From an uncultured Alphaproteobacteria bacterium (GTDB lineage: Bacteria; Pseudomonadota; Alphaproteobacteria; Caulobacterales; Caulobacteraceae): 64,000 bases of DNA. The position numbers and the translations under genes are program-made. Location: contig CAIOSI010000034.1 of assembly GCA_903860975.1 (NCBI GenBank), forward strand, positions 1-64,000, in the 5' to 3' direction. The notes under the pieces were generated by a model. The model was given only the letters and a program-made list of their open reading frames with translations, was not told where the DNA came from and made no database searches. Shown here one piece after another: positions 62,923-64,000 of this stretch; position 1 is the stretch's first letter, and each line of letters starts with the position of its first letter.

Positions 62923-64000
62923 ATGAGACATTTCAAACCTTCTACGGTCCTTTTCCTGCTACCGCTCGTAGCGACTCTGTCGTTGGCGGGTTGCAAGAAG
63001 CCGCCGGCCAAGACCACAGAGGCCGAACAAGCCCGAGCCGTGCGGATCGTGCCGCTGGAAACCCGATCGATTACCGGGGCGCTGGCTGCGTCTGGTGACC
63101 TTGTGTCACGCGAAGAGGCCGCGGTTCTTCCTGAAGTCAGCGGCTTCCGCGTCACCGCCGTTCTGGTGGACGTGGGCGATCATGTGGCCAAGGGCCAGAC
63201 CCTGGTCCAGCTCGACCCTTCCCTGCTGCAGGGCCAGCTCGCCCAACAGGAGGCTCTGGCGGCTCAGGCGGCGGTCAATGCCAAACAGGCCGAGGATCAG
63301 GCCGGCCGGGTGAAGGATCTGGACAATCAAGGTGTTCTCTCCCAGGAGGCCATCGACCAGCGACGCTTCCAGGCCCGCGCCGCCCAGGCCACAGCCAATG
63401 CTCAGGCCGCGGCGTTGCGTGACATCAAGACCCGCAACGCCAAGATGGCAGTGACGGCGCCGGTATCGGGCCTGATTTTGGAGCGCACTGTTCGCCCAGG
63501 CGACATGTCATCGACGGGAGGGGGGACACCCTGGTTCCGACTGGCGCGCGATAGCGAGGTTGAACTCGCCGCGCAGTTGTCTGACAGCGATCTGGCCAAT
63601 ATTCGGCCCGGCCAGCATGCCGACGTCACCCTCCCTGGCGGCTTGGTGGTGTCAGGCGTGGTTCGCCTTGTCAGTCCGCAAATTGATCCCCAGACCAAAC
63701 TCGGCATCGTTCGCATTCATCTGCCGGTCAGGGCCGATATCCGCGCTGGCGGCTTCGGACGCGCGGTCTTCACCGATGTTTCCGGCGCGGTGCTCGCCGC
63801 CCCGGAGACGGCCGTACGCTACGACGCCGATGGGGCCAGCGTTATGGTCGTAGGTCCTGACAACCGCGTTCACCGCGCGACGGTCCAGACCGGCCAGCGC
63901 GGCGGGGGATATGTTCAGCTTCTGAAGGGGCCACCGGTCGGCTCTAAGATCGTTCAGAACGCCGCCGCGTTCCTGCTGGACGGCGATATGGTTCGTCCAC
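62923..64000 (+). CDS. RND efflux periplasmic adaptor (HlyD/AcrA type), 3' end outside window
   Basis: An open frame from ATG 62923 to the end of the window, 359 complete codons. It encodes a lipoprotein signal (LVATLSLAGC, Cys23), a barrel-sandwich hybrid domain (VLPEVSGFRVTAVLVDVGDH, then KGQTLVQLDPSLLQGQL), an alpha-hairpin rich in Ala/Gln (residues about 110-155) and the returning lipoyl half (MAVTAPVSGLILERTVRPGD). A beta-barrel domain follows (LAAQLSDSDLANIRPGQHAD). It joins the NodT channel to an RND pump. Only the last part of the membrane-proximal domain is missing. Confidence 0.94.
   Translation, partial: MRHFKPSTVLFLLPLVATLSLAGCKKPPAKTTEAEQARAVRIVPLETRSITGALAASGDLVSREEAAVLPEVSGFRVTAVLVDVGDHVAKGQTLVQLDPSLLQGQLAQQEALAAQAAVNAKQAEDQAGRVKDLDNQGVLSQEAIDQRRFQARAAQATANAQAAALRDIKTRNAKMAVTAPVSGLILERTVRPGDMSSTGGGTPWFRLARDSEVELAAQLSDSDLANIRPGQHADVTLPGGLVVSGVVRLVSPQIDPQTKLGIVRIHLPVRADIRAGGFGRAVFTDVSGAVLAAPETAVRYDADGASVMVVGPDNRVHRATVQTGQRGGGYVQLLKGPPVGSKIVQNAAAFLLDGDMVRP

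Overview
The window is a GC-rich chromosomal segment from an alphaproteobacterium, most likely of the Caulobacteraceae (Phenylobacterium or Caulobacter type). This rests on three things: the gene order SRP RNA-dnaX-ybaB-recR and rpmH-rnpA-yidC-engB, the Flp pilin with CpaA, and the many secreted families common in that group (PEPxxWA-CTERM protein, exported COG4798-like methyltransferases, NodT-type efflux). No rRNA, tRNA, CRISPR array, insertion sequence or prophage was recognised.

Layout. 1-430: 3' end of an OmpA-family gene with a pure proline-codon repeat, then a terminator. 753-5061: ribonucleotide reductase nrdA and nrdB, each preceded by a pair of NrdR-box-like elements, with an outer-membrane protein gene between them. 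5168-16099: mostly minus-strand enzymes (MDR oxidoreductase, exported M20-like hydrolase, lipoprotein, exported methyltransferase-like protein, LolA-like protein), then YccF, a GGDEF-EAL protein, a dicarboxylate symporter, AMP nucleosidase and an NTF2-like protein. 16132-22433: a zone of tad/Flp pilus genes and relics (a TTG-start pilin, a possible CpaB scrap, an out-of-frame fusion of two TadE-like relics, an extremely AT-rich stretch, a second pilin and cpaA) interleaved with a tyrosine phosphatase, an aminotransferase and an MFS transporter. 22515-36488: M17 and NlpC/P60 peptidases, membrane cytochrome c, kdsB-pheA, nudC, a membrane protein, a second exported methyltransferase-like protein followed by an IorAB-type molybdenum hydroxylase, a TPR protein and several secreted proteins.

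36764-53717 is a housekeeping block. The plus strand carries the SRP RNA, dnaX, ybaB, recR, rmuC, def, fmt and truA. The minus strand carries rpmH, rnpA, yidC, engB, argB, a HAD phosphatase, dapD and dapE. Here belong DNA polymerase clamp loading and repair, translation initiation and tRNA modification, lysine/peptidoglycan and arginine precursors, and RNase P with membrane protein insertion. A cupin, an amidohydrolase and an acyl-CoA dehydrogenase are intercalated.

53928-64000: a TetR-hydrolase-oxidoreductase operon with a clear palindrome upstream, an SDR enzyme, a PEPxxWA-CTERM protein, an M28 peptidase, and a TetR regulator divergent from a NodT outer-membrane factor and an RND adaptor that runs off the end.

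Several real genes are easy to miss because they are short, use GTG/TTG starts or run off the end: the Flp pilins at 16132 and 21617, rpmH at 53583, the SRP RNA at 36764 and the adaptor at 62923. Nothing here is clearly a new defence or mobile system. The most unusual signals are the exported methyltransferase paralogues with a remodelled SAM loop, the M20-like protein with replaced metal ligands, the decayed tad genes and the AT-rich island.
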